Source: Sipunculus nudus (taxonomy: Eukaryota; Annelida; Sipuncula; Golfingiida; Sipunculidae). Taken from it: a DNA stretch of 64,000 nucleotides. The notes below the pieces were generated by a model, which saw nothing but the letters and a program-made list of their open reading frames with translations, ran no database searches and was not told where the DNA came from. This document shows, one piece after another, positions 35,961 to 49,010 of this stretch (within the stretch, counting starts at the first letter, position 1; every line of letters starts with the position of its first letter). The stretch is taken from assembly GCA_026874595.1 (NCBI GenBank), contig CM049315.1, positions 74,970,401-75,034,400 on the forward strand, given 5' to 3'. The position numbers and the translations under genes were made by a program.

Positions 35961-37140
35961 TTAGAGGAGCCTGTCGGTATGTGAAAGGCCTGTTTAGGTG
36001 GCGAACGTCATATAATTCTGATCGTAACTTGTTAGTTCTATTTCTTTAAGTTACTAAAACATTTTCATATTTCTTTCCGACTTCCAATTTGAATGATTTG
36101 TAAGCGACAGAGAAGGTATATGGAAAATATAAGTATATAATCGGGACATTTTGCACGACACACCCGAAGACGTACAGTGAGTGACATCCTCAGCCATTCC
36201 AAAGGTAAATCATTTTATCAAACTGAAATGAAAAACGATAATATATGGAGGTTAAGGTCCGATAACAGTCTTATCCATACAGTGGGATGTATATATTTAA
36301 CATATTTTAATATGGTGACAATAACATAATAAAAGCATAAAAAACGGAAATGTTTCCAGTTTTCTGTATTGAACCCCAGAGGGACTGACACGAGCTGGAA
36401 ACAACCCCATTCAAGTTGTTTTTAAGAAGAATCATTCCTTTGAGATGAAATCAAATCAAATCGAGATTTATTGCACATGTGGAACCAAAGGTGAGACGAA
36501 TTGTCCGTGATGGGTTGTAAGATGGACAGATGGATGAACAGGTTTGGGCTCTATCTCATTAGCACCACTTGATCAGAAATGAATAAAGCAGAATAAAAAA
36601 AATGTTGAAAAAAGTTTAGCCTACCTTTTTGTGACAGGCGTCCATGCAGACAGGAAATTAATTATAGGACAATTAACGCAAATGAGGAATTATTGTCAAT
36701 GTGCATACATATAATGCAATCGGATAATGCAACATTCTCTGCAAAATCAGAGATCTTTAGCTTCCGGCTTAAAGGCTTTATACATGATTTGCGATGTGTT
36801 CATAAATAGTGTGCCTAAAATTTCAAAGATAAATGCATTACAATTTGTAATATCATTTTGACCTCTCCAGATCATCCAAATGAAAATGCATATTATCCAC
36901 TGATTAAATGTATCTCATAGTTCGGAAATATACTAGACCGATTATCCCCGACCTGTACTGTGCATTACATAGAGGACTAGGAGTGCAGCTGTAATCTCCT
37001 GCGTCTTACTTTTTTCTTCATTTTTTTCTTCAAATACAGAGATTCTTGACAAAGACAATTTTAGACCACATCACACTGAAGTTTCATATTCATTACTGGG
37101 TCGGGCAAAGATTCTATAACCTGGAGAAAGACAGACATAC
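35961..37140. other. AT-rich DNA, no gene recognised
   Basis: No recognisable structure apart from A/T-rich runs. Confidence 0.4.

Positions 37141-37142
<2 letters not shown>

Positions 37143-37181
<39 letters not shown>
37143..37181. repeat. (TA)n microsatellite
   Basis: About 19 TA units. Confidence 0.95.
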
Positions 37182-37186
<5 letters not shown>

Positions 37187-37288
37187 TATCACATAAGGGC
37201 CCCCTTCCTTGAAAGGACACTTGTATTTATGATCTTATTAAAACTAAATAACTCTCTTAATTTTAGTACAACTGCATTAAATCTAATA

Positions 37289-37553
37289 AGGCCCGCATGC
37301 TCGAAAGCTATCTAACTTTAGCAGGAGCGTTTATCTTCCCCAGAACAGCCAATCACAGCGCAGAATCACATGCAGACAAGCCATAAAATGTGAAACAACA
37401 CATTCAGACAGGCTGTTTAACTCAAGCATGGCCCTCTAAATTTAGTTAGTGAATGGTAGTAAAACCTGCTGATTAGAGTTAGCAGGTATTTTACTTCAAA
37501 CCAGTTGTCATTAAACACTGCTTAATTTAAACACCTTACGAACATACGGGCCT
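37289..37553. mobile_element. MITE-like element with ~35 bp inverted ends
   Basis: The left end AGGCCCGCATGCTCGAAAGC and the complement of the right end AGGCCCGTATGTTCGTAAGG match over about 35 bases, continuing to TTTAGCAG / TTAAGCAG. It is 265 bases long with no coding capacity. No convincing target duplication was seen. It shares its terminal word with the array at 35653-35960. Confidence 0.55.
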
Positions 37554-37559
37554 ACATTC

Positions 37560-39160
37560 TTTAACAGTCGAGTGAAATTGCCTGGAATATGTTGTTGCAT
37601 ACAAACTTTTGGGTCAGATACTCTGAAATTTCCGTACGAAACGGGTACATTCTTTATAACAAAGAAATCACGGGAAGACTTTTTTTTAGCGAAATGCACA
37701 CGAGGCACTCTTGTATTCGATCATGGTTGAGCTGCCCCCTTGAGCCTGCTCATGAAACTATTGTTAATATAGGCCTGTGTACTCCATTAGTGGCATCATT
37801 ATATCTTCGAAGGGTATGACTCGGGGATTTCTCGCAGGCGTTTTTTATGAACACACACACACTATCATGGTCATTCATGCACATCAAACACAGATATTAC
37901 TCGACTCCATGTAAAATTTCTTTATTAATATCCTGGCTCACTACAGTTATATTTTTATATAAAAAATAAATAATGAAACAGATTATTGAATTCACAATGA
38001 AACCCTTTTTCCCTGCTTATAAACAGATTACATAAGGTAAAATAAATTTAAAGTCCTATCCTAAAAAATTTACAGTTTCGCTGTAGAACGCTGTGGAATT
38101 TCATGGGCTCATTTGAGGCTTAAAAATACGAGTCTTTTTCATGATGCCGCTTATCATCACAGCCTTGTACGTATACTGAGTCAGTGGAATACCCAAGATA
38201 ATCCCATGTCATTTTCCACTATGTTATGTTAAGACAGTTATGAATGCAGCGGTTATGGAATTACTTTAAAAATACTAGCCAAAGATGTGTGCCTCGTATC
38301 TCAGTTTGAACAATGGACGTCTTCTTATCACATTAACTTTTATTACAATTGTAACAGTTGCAAAATGTTACTATTAAATTTTAAATTACTCGATTTAAAT
38401 TTCCACACTGAGGTCCATCACGTTCCGATGCTGGTATCATTAAGAATATTGAGGTTCTATATATGGAGCTAGAAATCACGAAGTTGATTTCACAAATTAA
38501 AACACATGATATAAACAAACATGAAAAATTATAATTAAAGGATACTTAATTTATAAATAGCTCTCACCTGATACATATAAATACAGTCCAATTCACCACC
38601 TGCTGTCCACCTGTATTTTTGAAGATAATTTTCATAAAAGATTTTTTTTAATAATTTCCTGGAAAACTACATCTGGAAGTGACAACCTAATACGGCAATT
38701 AAGAATTTTACAGTAAATCTCCAGTTTATGTTTCACAAGTTTTAGTATCTTCACATTGTTCTGGCATATATGTCCCTGCATGAGTAGCCATTTTTGTTTG
38801 GACTGGTTATGTTTTTTAAAGTGTTAACATGACATCATCTAATCAGCAACTGTCAATTGAGGAAGTTTTTGCATGGGACCATTGACCTTAACCGCCATAA
38901 GTGGGTCTGATATGTAGTAAAATATAGACTGATTTCTCATATTTTCAAATAATTCTGTTTCTTAAATAAGGTGTAAGGTAGGTATATATTTACCTTGTTG
39001 AAAATTTGGTCCTTTAAACCTCTACACTATTATTGTTTCTCTTGAAATGTAACTAATAAAAGGTTTCATAGCAAAACAACAGGTGGACATGAGGGGATGA
39101 AACAGACTATAAAATTTCTAATAAAGCATGATATAATAAAGCTCCTCCTTTGAAAGCGGG
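37560..39160. other. 3' flank of the galaxin-like gene, AT-rich
   Basis: No gene recognised. Lies downstream of the galaxin-like stop codon. Confidence 0.4.
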
Positions 39161-39166
39161 TTTATT
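39161..39166 (-). terminator. polyadenylation signal of the galaxin-like gene
   Basis: TTTATT on the plus strand is AATAAA on the coding strand, 30 bases past the TAG stop at 39196. A near-perfect position for a short 3' UTR. Confidence 0.6.
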
Positions 39167-39195
39167 TATGTTAAGTTTGATTACACCTAGACGGT

Positions 39196-42053
39196 TTATT
39201 TGCTTCCCCGTTGACACTTGTTCTTACGTATAATTCTGAGGCAACACATTAGTTCCTGCATGTCGTCGAAATCAAGCCTGCAACACTTGGCGATAGACAG
39301 AGGTCTCTTGCTGCCCCGATTGCCACAGCACGTGTGGCTTTGGCCGTTAATGACGTCACTTCCGCAACATCTGCTGTCCGCGTTTTGTTTGTTGTGTAGA
39401 CGGTCTCTGCAACATAGCTGATACGTGGGGTTAAACGGAAGTCCTCGGCAAGTCCTGTCTCGATTGTCAGGAAGATCCATCCCTGTGTTCAGAGTTGTCA
39501 AAAGTTGCCCCCGGAAACAGAAATGCATATTAGGGTCAAAGGTACCACATGCGCTTGCCCCTGTGTTGATAATCCTGCCGTTCTGACAAGCCTGCGAGAC
39601 GATATCATAGGGAGCAGAGTTACAGCACCTCGTATTCACGTCTCTTGGGAACAGCCGGCCCCCGCAACAAATCTGTGTTGTTTGATCGTAAACACCACAT
39701 GAGCCAACGGTTGTTCCGGTGGGGTAGCCCTGATTATAACCAGATCCACTGCAACACTGTGCTGATCCGTATTGCGAGCAAACCTTGTTTCCACAGCACG
39801 TATACATGAGAGGATCGTACGAGGTTGTCCCACAACACTGAGTGTTTGATCCGTAACGTGTGCAAACCGAGCCCCCGCAGCAGGTATTCCTTGTGGGATC
39901 GTAGGAATTTGTCCCACAGCACTGTGTGTTGGATCCGTATAGAGAACAAACAGTGTCAGCGCAGCACGTGTTCCTTGTGGGATCATAGGATGATGTCCCA
40001 CAACACATGGTGTTTGATCCATAACGCGTGCTGACAGTGTTTCCACAACACATCTGATTCGTTGGGTTGTATTGGTGACCCCCACAGAGTTGAATAACTT
40101 CTCCGTTATAACACATACTGTACGCTGGATCGTAGGATGAAGTCCCACAGCATTGGGTATTTGATCCGTGAAGTGAACATACAGTGTCAGCACAGCATGT
40201 GTTCCTTGTAGGATCGTAGGATAATGTCCCGCAACACATGGTGTTTGATCCATAACGCGTGCTGACAGTGTTTCCACAGCACATTTGATTTACTGGATTG
40301 TACTGATGACCTCCACAGGCCTGGACCACTTGGTTGTTATGACACATGCTGTACGCCGGATCGTAGGATGATTCTCCACAACACTGAGTGTTTGATCCGT
40401 AAAGAGAACATATATTGTTACCGCAGCAAGTGTTCCTGGTCGGATCGTACGAGGATGTCCCACAACACTTAGAATTTTGTTCATAACGTGTGCATACAGT
40501 GTTTTCACAACACATTTGACTTGCTGGATTGTACTGATGACCGCCACAGGCTTGGACCACCTGGTTGTTATAACACATGTTGTACGCCGGATCGTAGGAT
40601 GAAGATCCACAGCACTGTGTGTTCGACCCGTAAAGGTTGCACACTGTGTTTCCACAGCAAGTGTTCCTGGTCGGATCGTAAGAAGATGTCCCACAACATC
40701 TGGTGTTGGATCCATGCAGGGGACAAATCGTATTTCCACAACAAGTCTGCGTCGTGGGGTTGTACTGGTTGCCCGCACACAGGTCTATCAGCTGTCTGTC
40801 ATAACACATCTGACGCGTGTTATCGTAAATACCAACCCCATCACAACATCTTATGGACCCTGAGAGCGCGTATTGGGTGCCCATGCAACAGGAATGCGTG
40901 CGGGAGTCGTAATAAGTCGTTCCACATGGTCTCATATAATTCTGAGTGACGACGCCACCTACACAGGTACTCGTGCTTGGATTATAAAGAATGGTTCCGC
41001 AACAGTCTGTGAGTCCTCCAGTCATGGTGCGGATGACGCCATTGCAACATGTCTCGGTGTTCGGATTATAGGGCGTTGATCCACATAACATCGTCGTCTG
41101 ACCACCAGAACAAGGGTAGTTTCCACAGCACGCCCTAACCTCTGCACTGATCTGGTATGGGACATTTCCGCAGCATATCTGAGTGGCCGGATCGTATGTC
41201 ACTGACCCACAGAGTAGGTTGTTCAACACTGGACATGTTGTAGTACCAGCAGGGGGAGTGTATGGGGCGCCTCCACAACAAAGCTGGGATAGTGGATTGT
41301 AATATGTTGATCCGCACGGATGTTGTAAGTTGGAAGGGTCGGGGCAGATGGTTAGGCTATCTCGCTTCGTGATTACAAAACCATCACAACAAAGTTGTGT
41401 AGCGGGGTTGTAAGTGGCGGATCCGCAGTTTACCAGGTTAGTTCCAACAGGACACGAAGTCATACCATCTCGCTTTGGGATCAGGACACCATCGCAGCAA
41501 AGCTCGACGTTTGGGTTATAGGTACGGGCCCCGCAGCGGAGTTCGAACCCCATGTTGATGCATGGCCTTGGGCCACAACATGTCGCATTGCTTCTCATCT
41601 TGTAAAATATAGTACCTTCACAGCAAAGTTGGAGACACTGGTTGAACGAACGGCCACCACAGAGACCCGTACCCTGGAGAACAAGGCTACTCGGCTGGCC
41701 GCCCATACATGAACACATGTCACCATCGTAGACGACCCCGCCGCAGCATATTGGGTTGGTACCGATCCTATTCTGGACCATGTTTCCACAACACATGTGA
41801 GTAGATGGATCATAGGTTTGCGAATTGCATTCTGGGAAGTAAGACCTACCACTGATACGATAAAGCAGGTTGTCCCTGCAGCGGTACACGTTCCGGTCGT
41901 ATGTGGCTTGGCCGCAACACTGAGTGGAGGACGTGGCGTCGTAGACACTGGTGCCGCAGCATCGTGGGTCCTGCCCGGTCCTCTGACGAACCACGCCGTC
42001 ACAACAGAGAGCTACCGCAGTGTCGTACTGTCTTTGGTTGCACGTGGCTATGT
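39196..42053 (-). CDS. galaxin-like protein, main exon (952 codons)
   Basis: Secreted di-cysteine repeat protein of the galaxin type, a family known from coral skeleton matrix and also found in molluscs and other animals. A single 2858-base exon encodes dozens of CC-G...YDP/YNP units (e.g. CCGTSSYDPTRNTCCGN, CGGHQYNPTNQMCC). The middle part (about 39830-40790) is a higher-order repeat of 77 residues present about four times. The protein ends with a basic, Cys-containing tail (CCLRIIRKNKCQRGSK). The exon starts at an acceptor (CCATTTGTTTTGCAG at 42054-42068) in phase 1. Joining to exon 1 gives 979 residues with an intact frame. The apparent upstream Met at 42096 is intronic. Probable role: extracellular matrix, shell, tube or adhesive material, with cysteine cross-linking. 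That role is inferred from the family. Confidence 0.85.
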
Positions 42054-44988
42054 CTGCAAAACAAATGGTACAAATGATACATGATCCATGCACCACTTTA
42101 CGAGTTAAGTCATCCAGAATTAAACGATTTTGTTCAAGGGTACAATGCCTAGAAGAAACGATACGTCAAGAAATAAATGATTGCAAAGCGCAACAGAAGT
42201 CGGCCATCAAAAATCTAATGGATTGGGTGAAACAGATCAAGAAGGGGCTAGTGAAGTGGCAAAAGGGAACCTTAAAAGAATTGTGATAAACTACAGAGTG
42301 TTGTGTCATTACACATGAAATACGTTTTCTATGGAATTTCTAGTGAGTTGTACGTAAACAATCTGGCCTGGAGGCTTTTTAAACAAACAGCATATAAAAA
42401 TGTTAAGCATAAGGGGAATGTTGCAATAACATTATACTGGACTTTGTAGCCGAGTATCTTGCCTAAATATTATTGTTACATTTGTAACGTCATAATGGTT
42501 TTTAAAGTGGCACCGATGCCGCTGTGCTTAATTCGTCTACATGACTGGAGTCACCTTTTAAACACATCCCAAAAGGATAAGGGTTATCACATTGAATTTA
42601 GGAGAAAGGGGTTTCGGAATCCCACAAATGTGATTACATGTATTTACAATTGAATATGTGAATGCATAACATGTTTGAGGTGAAGTTATTTTGTATTTCC
42701 GATAACCTAAAACAATTGATATTCATCAAAATTTCTCAGTATGCTAAGTACGTTAGTCGTGGACTGTTTAATGTGAGAGGGTCAAAATGGGGCACATTGG
42801 TGTCAGCAGTGGGTTCTTCATGGTATTAATTATATACAAGAATCTTGGTAGCATCTTCATGCAACCAAGTCTGTAGCTACGCTTTCACAGACTGATTCAA
42901 CGACCCGCCCTCTTGTCTATTTGATGAAGAATTCGATATCTTCATTCTAAGGAATACAAGCCTCCGCCATGTGTGTGTGTCGGGTGGGGGGGGGCTATTA
43001 TCGGATATTGCATATATTTTATGGCTCATTAGGAAATTAACTCAATAAATTACAAATAGATAACTTTAGATATGGGCGACAGATGAAAAAGCAGTGATAG
43101 AGCAGAGAACAAACCATACATTATACCTAGAGAAACTGACAAGAAATTTAATACGATGCCCTGAAGGCTGTATAATTATCTTGGCTAAGAACATCGTGGT
43201 TTTAAGTTGTCGGAACAGGGACAAGTACGTCGTCAGAACATTATGATCTAATATTGAGAAACGTATCAGGCAACGGGTGCATTCACGGTAAGCCTTTGAA
43301 GGTCAGTTCTACCATTTCAAGCGTATTTGACTGTTGTATATGTAAATATAGTTTACTGTGGTTCGCAGAGAGCGTGTTTGAGAGCAGACGCTGCTTCACC
43401 CATCCGGGGATTATCGATTGTGATAACAAGTGTTTAAGCATTACGGATCAGATAACACAGTTCGCATCATGAAAGGACAGATCCTGTGTCCGCGTATATA
43501 AGCTAAGATTACAAAGGCACGAAATGCGGCATGCGGCATGTGGAATGCGTGTAGGGAGTTTTCATATGTAATGGCATGGCAACATACATATTCTCTCTAT
43601 GTCGCCATGTAGACCCGGCAGCGTATTAAGCTTAGATTACATAAGCACGAAATGCGGCTTGCGGAATGTGTGTTGAGAGTTTTCATATGTAATTGCATGG
43701 CAACCTGCATATTTTCTCTGTGTAGCCATGTGGAGCCGGCAAAATTCGATTCATTACTTGATTAGCCAATATCGATTTTTATCGGCTTTCCACATGCCGG
43801 ATCCGCATCCCGTGCATGTTGAATCTGAGCAGCGCAGAGGTGTGAGGTGACGCTTTTTTCATATACCAATATATTTATATCATAGGAGCTAACCGCCTAT
43901 ATAACCCCCCCCCCCCGCCCTTTTTCCGGACTTGGCCCGGGGGTTCTTGTTTTAGGTTATATCCTTAGCCCTTGTTGGTTGGACCACTACTTTTCCTAAA
44001 TCCTGCATCCGCCCCTGACGCTTTATTTATAAACAGGTGAGTTGTTCACTGATTGTTACAACGACAATACAAATGTGGTGGCAGCGGTGATAGTGCACGG
44101 GATCTGTCGCGCCCAGGCTGGTCTAGCCGAAGTTAAGGACCTTTTAAAGTCAATTGAAATGCAAGAAAAATATTGAAATAAAATGGATTTCTTCATTATT
44201 TTTTTTTTAATTTTCAGGTATCGAAAGATTTATATGAAAATTTAGTTGTAATTACGTCCAAAAGGGGTTAAACATCAGGCTTTTTAGTCGAAGTTAAAGA
44301 GAATTTAGCTTCCAAGCTTGATCACGCTACAGACATTTCAACCGTTGTAGCTGCCATTGCGGCCATATTTAGAATTAATTAATGACGTAAAGCCTCTAAT
44401 GGCGACGACCAAGACTTTACCTGGGTCAGATACACCTACGTTCTCTGAAAGTTATTATAATTCAAATATTATCTGATAAATTGTCAAAACCTAGAAGGAC
44501 GAAACTTCGATAAATATTGTCTTTGTGCCACATGCAAAATGAAATCTTTGTTTTTTTATTAATGAATTAACTGCTTCGAGAGTAACTAAATGTTTGACAG
44601 AAATTAAATATGTGTAGGCAGAGAACTTTATATCAAATTCTTTACTTAAGGCCGTGAACATTGAATCAATACAAATGTTTTAAATATATTTAAATCTGTA
44701 TACAGTACGTTAATTTTTTTTTTTTTCAAACGGCACGAAGCATTTCGCCTCTATCAATTATGTGTGTATATACGCATTTTGCCTATACATTTTGTGCGTT
44801 TGTATTAAATAAGCTTGGTTATACACTGTCCATATGAGATATTCCGAATGACTATTTCCATTATAATTACAAATATACACTAACGATGTTCATCAGATAT
44901 ATGGATGTATTAAAACTAAAATGGCAAACCTCGGGTAAGTAGTTGGCCACAAAACACATAAAAATACCTGTGTTTAAGAAGTAAATAC
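42054..44988 (-). other. intron 1 of the galaxin-like gene, proximal part
   Basis: Lies between main exon and the duplicated segment. It holds a family-1 repeat terminus (CATTCTAAGGAATACAAGCC, 42943-42962) followed by a G run (42986-42994), a 125-base direct repeat (43497-43740) and a C run (43906-43916). No other exon was recognised. Confidence 0.55.
43497..43740. repeat. direct tandem duplication, ~125 bp unit
   Basis: 43497-43618 and 43625-43740 share GATTACA, GCACGAAATGCGGC, GAGTTTTCATATGTAAT, GCATGGCAAC and CATGT…CCGGCA in the same order. Diverged two-unit tandem copy, non-coding. Confidence 0.7.
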
Positions 44989-47439
44989 ATTTCTCATGCA
45001 TTCTTCTATTACCGTGAGGTGACCGTGATAGAATAAATGTGAACAATGTAGCTATATAGCAAAATAAAATAATGATTTTTTTTCTGTATCTTGTCGATGA
45101 TGAGTTTTTCTAATTCAATTGAGATACGTTCCTTTGTAAATTGCTGCTTTTATTTCCATTTGCCATTGTGTGTTACAAGACACTTAAGAACGCCACCACC
45201 TTAGTCATCAGTTACAATAGCTATTTGCACAATCCATGCGACATAAATATTGTTTATAAACGATATTGATTTTTTTAAATAACAGCAAATAACAAAGAAT
45301 CGGTGTTAAAACACAGTCAACCTAAAATATGTTTTTACTTAATTATAATATTGGATTATATTAATATTTTTAAGTCCTTTATGAAATATTTAAATTTTCT
45401 TTCAATTACCTATCACAGTGGTATGATCAGGTTTATTTATTTCATTATTTCCTCTTTCTATTTCTAATATACCCCAACCAATGGACAAAGCCAACACACA
45501 GGAACGCTTGTGATGCGAGCGTCAAGATCCAAAGGTCTGAAAAGTCGCTGCTGAATACTAATTCATTCAGGAGCATAACAGACGAACACGTCACTGGTCA
45601 CCACGCGCATCAAGCGTCACTCGTCAATAATCGCCCTGCGAGCAATTTTGGACGCGTGACGCGCTTGCCGCGTGGGAACTGATGCTTATAACATAACTTC
45701 TGTGGGTTTTCCTCACAGGCTTTTGTTCACGTAACGGACATTCAAGATTTCACTGCTTATAAAAATTTGTAATAATTTATATAACAATTATTATATATAT
45801 ACAAGGCAAACTTTATTCGGTAAAGGGTATCTATAATACATTTCACAAAAATATGTAATTTTTCATGCGAAGCCCAACTATTCATTTATTTTCTAAATTC
45901 AGCTCATAATATACCATTTCATTCAGTGCAAATGGGGCCCAGGGCTGTGAGGATCGAATTTAATAGAACTGGTCACGAGGAACAAACCCTCCTCTTATTT
46001 TCCCCCGAAGAAAACAGGACATCGCTGAAACTTTGATAATAAAAATGAGGAGGTATTTCCAAATGTGATCCCAAAGCCAAAGCGTCCCATTGGAAGCTTT
46101 TACCCCCAGAACCGAGCGTCCAAAAGTGATTTCAAACCTCATGCTTGTGAGTTCGTGAAACCCCTCTATACGTATAACACAACGATGCAACTCAATTTAG
46201 AAAGTAAAATCTAGGGCTAGTGCGTTTGGCAGTCCCATCAATGTTGTGTTCCTGAACTTTAGATTTGTGCTAGTACACATACTTTAGGTTAGGTACAAAC
46301 ATGGCTGTTTAAAGTTACGAATAAAGAAAAATTAATGTTTTATTTCTTTGGCAGCTCAGGTTGAGAATTCTGAGGAGAATTATGGAGCCAGGCGCAGAAG
46401 CCCTCTTACCCTATATATTTTAATTCCCCACAGCACTCACGCCCTCAACAAATATTCAAATAAAAAATAACAAATATGGTCATAATAGGTAAATAGAGAT
46501 GTCTATAGGGGTATTTTCGTACTTCCGAAACATACAAACACTTTTACAAGACTTCATGTTCATTCTCAGGAATTTTCGCTTTAACAGACTCGTTATTCAA
46601 TTCCGTGAATTCAAATCTTGTCCTCTCTCAGAAAAAATGTTGAAACGCACAGACCAGGTAAAGCTAAATCGTTTACGTTTATAAACCTTTTATATCCCTT
46701 ACGCAATTTAACATGAAATATTTATTTTTTTATTCTTGCTGAATGAGCTAAATCCTGTTGAAAATATTGTAAAAATAAATATGGACTGTTTCTAATGGAT
46801 CAACATTTCTGTATGAATTAGGTGACGGTCGACTCCATGTCATTAAAACCATGCCATGTCATTAAAGCTACGACTTCACGTAGGAAATATCAGAGAAGCG
46901 ATATAATAAATAACGTCTGTAAATGCAATTTCAGTTTTATATATATGGTGTCATTATAACTGTCTGTTTTCTTAATGAAGTTTTAAATTTTTCCTCAGTA
47001 TTACAGCCCAGATTAAATTTGTATCACATTCTCTCAATATTTTGAAAGTTTACAATTTCTAAACTTTTGTTGGATGCATTTTTTTTTACAAAGCTTCGGC
47101 AGTTTCAATTTAATAATACAGTATGTTTCTATTATATTTAAATAAAATAATAAAATAGATCATTTATAGTGTTATGTCTGGTAATCCATCTAACTTTGAC
47201 ATATACAACATTTAATAAAATTTGAAGTAATTCATTAAAAAAAAATGTTCACCATAAATTGTTAATAAATTCTTGTTGGCAGATGTGGAAATATGACCTG
47301 CATTAAAAAAAAACTATATACTCGCTCTGAAATTACGTCGTGAAACCTTAAACAAACTTGAAAACTTGAAACTGTGGTTCATTTGAGATGCGACAACAGA
47401 TCAGAATATTGTATAACATTGATGAATGTTTTGACTTAC

Positions 47440-47521
47440 TCTGAGCCGAAGCCAGCTGTAGCCAAGGCTCCGACAGCACAGTCACTATCAGAAGTAGCTT
47501 CATCGTCATCCCAGAATGCAT
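47440..47521 (-). CDS. galaxin-like gene, exon 1A (signal peptide)
   Basis: Encodes MHSGMTMKLLLIVTVLSEP then WLQLASAQ: a basic start, hydrophobic core and an Ala-Ser-Ala site, i.e. a secretion signal. An upstream in-frame Met also exists at 47536. The exon ends CTCAGA followed by GTAAGT, a consensus donor in phase 1. It fits the phase 1 acceptor of the main exon and restores Asn at the junction with frame maintained. The main exon alone has no signal peptide, which supports the join. The intron would be about 5.4 kb. Confidence 0.7.
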
Positions 47522-47557
47522 CAGCGAAAATGACATCGGTCGAATGGGTTTTAGGCA

Positions 47558-47563
47558 GTTATA
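47558..47563 (-). promoter_or_regulatory. TATA-like box upstream of exon 1A
   Basis: TATAAC on the coding strand about 37 bases before the ATG at 47521, within TTGCTATAACTGCC. It is kept in unit B (52026-52031), with a GC-rich patch just upstream in both. Spacing would leave a very short leader; weak evidence. Confidence 0.3.
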
Positions 47564-47888
47564 GCAACAAGTGCACGTGCAGTCAGTGACGCGTGACCCC
47601 CGCCCTCTCTCATCTCAAGCTGTAGCAACCTAAAATTGTTTCTTCACAGGAAACTCCTCCTGCCCGGAAAGGCACACTTAGATAAGTAAATAAGCAACAT
47701 TGGCCCAACATTTTTCCAGGAGTCGCAATTTGTTTCAAAATTGACATGAATCTGCTAATTTTCCCTCACTTTGAGTAACTATACCTTGTCATGGTGTCAT
47801 GGCACCAGGTCTTGGCAGGTACACCCATCCTGAAGGAAATATTAACGCCAATTACTCGTTATTTTTTATTCAAAAACATCGTGGGCAG

Positions 47889-47890
<2 letters not shown>

Positions 47891-47935
<45 letters not shown>
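47891..47935. repeat. (TA)n microsatellite in unit A
   Basis: About 22 TA units; the counterpart in unit B is at 52377-52434. Confidence 0.95.
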
Positions 47936-47939
<4 letters not shown>

Positions 47940-48084
47940 TCGATGACCCTACACCCATGGGTTGCTTTGTTTATGAAGAGCTGCATGTAAATTTCTACAC
48001 AGTATGTGTGTGGTATTAAATATATTGACAAATAAAGTAAATATAATCAAGCAGATTTCTTTTTGTATTACTATCATTGATGTT

Positions 48085-48120
48085 ATTTTATTATTATTAT
48101 TATTAAATTATTATTATTGA

Positions 48121-48156
<36 letters not shown>
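48085..48156. repeat. (TTA)n microsatellite in unit A
   Basis: Interrupted TTA repeat; the counterpart in unit B is at about 52585-52625. Confidence 0.9.
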
Positions 48157-48861
48157 CATGTTAAACTCACAAAATATTATTGATAATATTAAAAATAAAT
48201 ATTGATAATCAATCAGAATCATTGAGGTCCTAAATAGCATTTATTAAGTGTTTTGATTTTTTTTATATATACCATTGGTATATGGTGTTAATCTATTGGT
48301 ATTACACTTACTCTATTTGGAAAAAAATCAAATTATTATATGTGGAAGAAGGATTTATAAGCAATAAGGATTTGTTTTAAATACTGTGTAGCGGAGTTCT
48401 AAGAAAATCGATCTCATGACGCAGCACTGTCGTATACGCGTAGGTGAACATAACTACATACATACTGAAAGTTATCAGTAAACGTATAAATAAAAGACAA
48501 CGAAACGTCAGAAAAATGCCACTGGAACTATAGTAAACCAATTTCATCAATACGGCGTTTTGTGATCCTATAGGCTTTCATTATCATATATATCTCATTA
48601 TCTTTAATTTTACGACATCGCTCAGCAGACGTCAGTGATCATTCCCGACATAATCAGAGAGGACTTCATCTGAGCGCCAAGCACGGAATACCGCGTCGTC
48701 TGTCGTCTGCCGCTCATCAAAGCAATCATATCAATTTCTTCTCGGATACGCTCTGTACTTACTAATTTTTCCTGCAGTTTTGAAGAATTATAAAAGAATT
48801 ATTCCCCAAACTATTAACTGTGACTGGCACGGAACAGATAATATCAGTAATATTATGGAGA

Positions 48862-48863
<2 letters not shown>

Positions 48864-48898
<35 letters not shown>

Positions 48899-48966
48899 AA
48901 ATATTTATGTGTGTATATATGTATATATATATATGTATATATATATCTATATTCAGTATATATGTG

Positions 48967-48999
<33 letters not shown>

Positions 49000-49010
49000 A
49001 TATATATATG
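48864..49010. repeat. long interrupted (TA)n in unit A
   Basis: TA runs interrupted by GTGTG and TTTATG; the counterpart in unit B is 59514-59685. Open frames of Ile-Tyr repeats here are artefacts. Confidence 0.95.

Noticed and set aside
39505-42084. Many antisense and out-of-frame open frames of 60-210 codons over the galaxin-like exon
   Set aside because: They are shadows of the Cys-rich repeat: the periodic DNA keeps other frames open. None has a motif, and the galaxin frame explains the region fully.
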